Shown: in pieces, positions 61,780-64,000 of the stretch
Layout of the letters: the number at the start of each line of letters is the position of its first letter
Position numbering within the stretch: the stretch's first letter is position 1
NCBI RefSeq assembly: GCF_000699445.3
Contig: NC_067198.1
Coordinates: forward strand, 31,499,536 to 31,563,535
Direction of reading: 5' to 3'
Length of the DNA: 64,000 nucleotides
DNA from: Schistosoma haematobium
Taxonomy: Eukaryota; Platyhelminthes; Trematoda; Strigeidida; Schistosomatidae
Made by a program: the position numbers and the translations under genes
Notes under the pieces: model-generated
What the model saw: only the letters and a program-made list of their open reading frames with translations
What the model was told of the DNA's origin: nothing
The model's database searches: none

Positions 61780-63510
61780 GAATACATTTTATTGAATTTA
61801 TAATAACCTTTGAAATAGTGTTTTTATCTATGATATGATCCATAAACATAGTCAGTGAGCGTCTAACACGTAGAAACGCAATGATAGAAAAGAATCTGTC
61901 CCATATACAATAAATTGTGCACGGTAAGGTGTCAATAAACAAACTGGGCTGTAGCAAGTACTTACAAACAACAAGACAGCAATAATTAGCCAGTCAGTCA
62001 ACCATAAACAACATAAAGCCTGACACCAGTTCAGTTCGTGTTGATGCAGTGTGGGAACTTGCACCGATGAATATATGTAACAGGTTCTACGTTCCGTATA
62101 ACTACTAACAAAAGGCTTTGTTGTCGAAGAGGCTTTCTGCAATTTAATTAAAAGAAATTCTCGATTGTTGAGATCAACGAATAGAATGCGAACCGATAGA
62201 TAAACGTTATGGTGGTTAAATAATGGCTGCTCATGACACCTTATTATTGACTTAAGTTCACGAAAGATCATAAATCGAAAACAATACCACTAGCCATATA
62301 AATAGTTTTCTATGTAATAAAATAGCATGTTTACATAAAAAAACATGAACACAAAATAAACCTGATAAAATTTCATAGGCGATTGGAGGAAATTAGCTTG
62401 TATGTCAATTAATATCCAATTAGTTAAGGCCTGACTGTTAGAACTAAACTTTGAGCATCGTATCAGGTTTAAAATAAACAGATGAAAGGGTGTCGAATTA
62501 TCTATATTTTTGTTTGTATTATGACCTTTTATTTGCTACGCAATCGGAAAAATATAAACACAATAGTATAGCAACGCACGCGATTACTGTTCAATAAAGC
62601 ACTCTTAATGCACGCCCTGACTATTGGAAAGGTGAAAAAGATAAGCCTGGACTTAGACTACAAAGGATATATTTTCCGGAAAAATACCACGTTCATATGC
62701 AGATCTTCCTTTCAGTAATTATTAATTACATTTTCATACAGAAAAATAGCAAAACTGAGTAAACACATCACAAAGGTTATCAGAATACAGTAGAGTGACG
62801 TACTGAAATGATTAATAACCGAGATTGATATGGCAGTTAAGAATTAGGTCTGGAAGTCAGGTTTTAATTGCTTGGGGAGTGAATGATCTACACACTGATT
62901 CCCTTCAACCCGATATGAAATTTTTTTTCAGATTAATATTTTATGCTTAACCACGTCACGTTATCGTGTAAAAAAATTTTCTTTTTATATGGTAGCCTTG
63001 TCTTTAATATCGAATCACTTGGAGGCTCAAGTCAATAGTTCGTCCATCCATATCGTATCATTGCCCATCGTCTATTGATCAGTATTTTTTCTTTCATTCA
63101 AACAGTCCAAGATCCGTTTATCAAATCAATGAACCTCAATGACTATCATACTGAATTAATCAATAATCTTACTCTCGACTGATTTATTATCAGTTTGCCT
63201 TTACCACTACTAGTATGAACCGATGATGTATGTTACCGAGAAATACACTAATCGGCTTTATTACTTCAAAAACCTTCACGGTCACAAAGAATCAGATTCT
63301 ATATGTGTAGCAATTTCTCAGAGTCTATCATTAATATCCATGTACACAGAATATCTACTGGTGACAATTCTTGCTTGGAAAATACTTCACGAACCAGATA
63401 TTTAAATATGTAATTGATTAGACAGATCAGTAAGCATAAAAACTATGGGAGACTAACAAAATAACAATTTATCATTAATTTGTTCATCAGGTATTTGGGC
63501 ATAAGCCACA
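61780..63510. other. HARS upstream intron or flank without recognisable exons
   Basis: No HARS motif 1 or motif 2 exon seen on the minus strand. ORFs such as 61852-62271 have no recognisable content. The region is AT-rich. Confidence 0.5.
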
Positions 63511-63514
63511 ATCT

Positions 63515-63650
63515 AATGATAAGGACTAATCACGCTACCCGGTTTCCCAAACCAAATTAGGTGGGGCAGGGTTCGAACCAGGAGCTTATTGACCGAAAGT
63601 CGAACACCTCAATCACAGGAGACATTGTAGTGGCTGATCCTATATCAAGC
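63515..63650 (-). repeat. tRNA-like SINE of a second family
   Basis: Minus strand has a tRNA-shaped unit: GAGGTGTTCGACTTTCGG, B box TGGTTCGAACCCTGCCCC, then CACCTAATTTGGTTTGGG. It has no hammerhead and differs from the SINE family elsewhere in the window. Confidence 0.65.
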
Positions 63651-63717
63651 CCATATAGCTTATTCTAGCTTCTGGACTAACCAATTCATCCATTCTTCTC
63701 AAGGTACATTTTGACCT

Positions 63718-64000
63718 TGTTAACTATTAGCTTATCAACCTTGACTTTTTATGAGTGTATGTGCGTACATTGGTTTTCCTACTCATCACATGCCTGTAAC
63801 TTATTTTTGGTCTGACTATAAATATTGATTCACGCTTGGTTAAATTGAGTTGGCTCGCTCGCCTTTTCACCGAGCGTCATTTAGTCCTGCTTTTCTCTCT
63901 CCCATTCGCTTCCTTCGCTGTCTCCCCGATTTTCTGTGCAGATCAACTTTACGAAATAAACGTATTTAAAACTCCGTTCTCGTATTTGACTTATTTAATT
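63718..64000 (+). repeat. Probable LTR fragment of a second Gypsy-type element (runs off the window)
   Basis: Starts near TGTTAACTATTAGC, has a TATA-like GACTATAAATATTG at about 63815, a pyrimidine-rich downstream region and an AATAAA at 63956-63961. This promoter-plus-polyA layout is that of an LTR. It is unlike the LTR at 226. The primer site would lie beyond 64000. Confidence 0.5.

Overview
The window is AT-rich, intron-containing eukaryotic DNA that is mostly transposable elements. It is almost certainly from a blood fluke (Schistosoma or a close relative). The basis is the repeat set: RTE-clade (SR2-like) and CR1-like (SR1-like) non-LTR elements, a CsRn1/Boudicca-type Gypsy element with an apparent tRNA-Trp primer site, a Penelope-like element, and many tRNA-headed SINEs and SMalpha-like repeats carrying hammerhead ribozymes.

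Two host gene families are visible. The first is an MFSD12-type major facilitator transporter present twice in opposite orientation: a left copy on the minus strand (exons between 13034 and 4223) and a right copy on the plus strand (exons between 41740 and 53929). Both have five exons at matching positions and phases. The arms form a large inverted duplication around a 28-kb spacer of repeats. The copies carry different lesions: the left keeps its ATG but has a 1-nt deletion in exon 1, while the right has an open frame but TTG where the ATG should be. Divergence between them is patchy. Exons 1 and 3 and the sampled parts of intron 4 are almost identical, but short patches in exons 2, 4 and 5 are heavily changed, mostly at amino-acid level. 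The second gene is histidyl-tRNA synthetase (minus strand), represented by its last two coding exons at 61700-61282 and 59412-59197; the rest lies beyond the right edge or was not found.

Layout: 1-215 CR1 endonuclease fragment; 226-4060 decayed Gypsy element; 4223-13034 left MFSD12-like copy; 13.3-22 kb decayed RTE pieces, SINEs and unassigned DNA; 22.08-30.03 kb a second copy of the Gypsy 5' region split by a CR1-like element that is itself split by a nearly full-length RTE element; 30.56-33.26 kb a second RTE element with a 14-bp target duplication; 33.3-41.5 kb SINEs, a 361-bp pure GATA tract and an RTE fragment; 41.74-53.93 kb right MFSD12-like copy; 56.1-58.26 kb a 5'-truncated Penelope-like element inside 420-bp inverted repeats; 59.2-61.7 kb HARS exons; 63.5-64 kb a further SINE and a probable LTR fragment running off the window.

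The two most notable observations are the mosaic, reciprocally damaged inverted MFSD12 pair and the density of hammerhead-bearing repeats, one of which (43703-43748) keeps all core elements. Exon boundaries were set by eye from GT/AG sites, reading frame and comparison of the two copies; no alignment or search was run.
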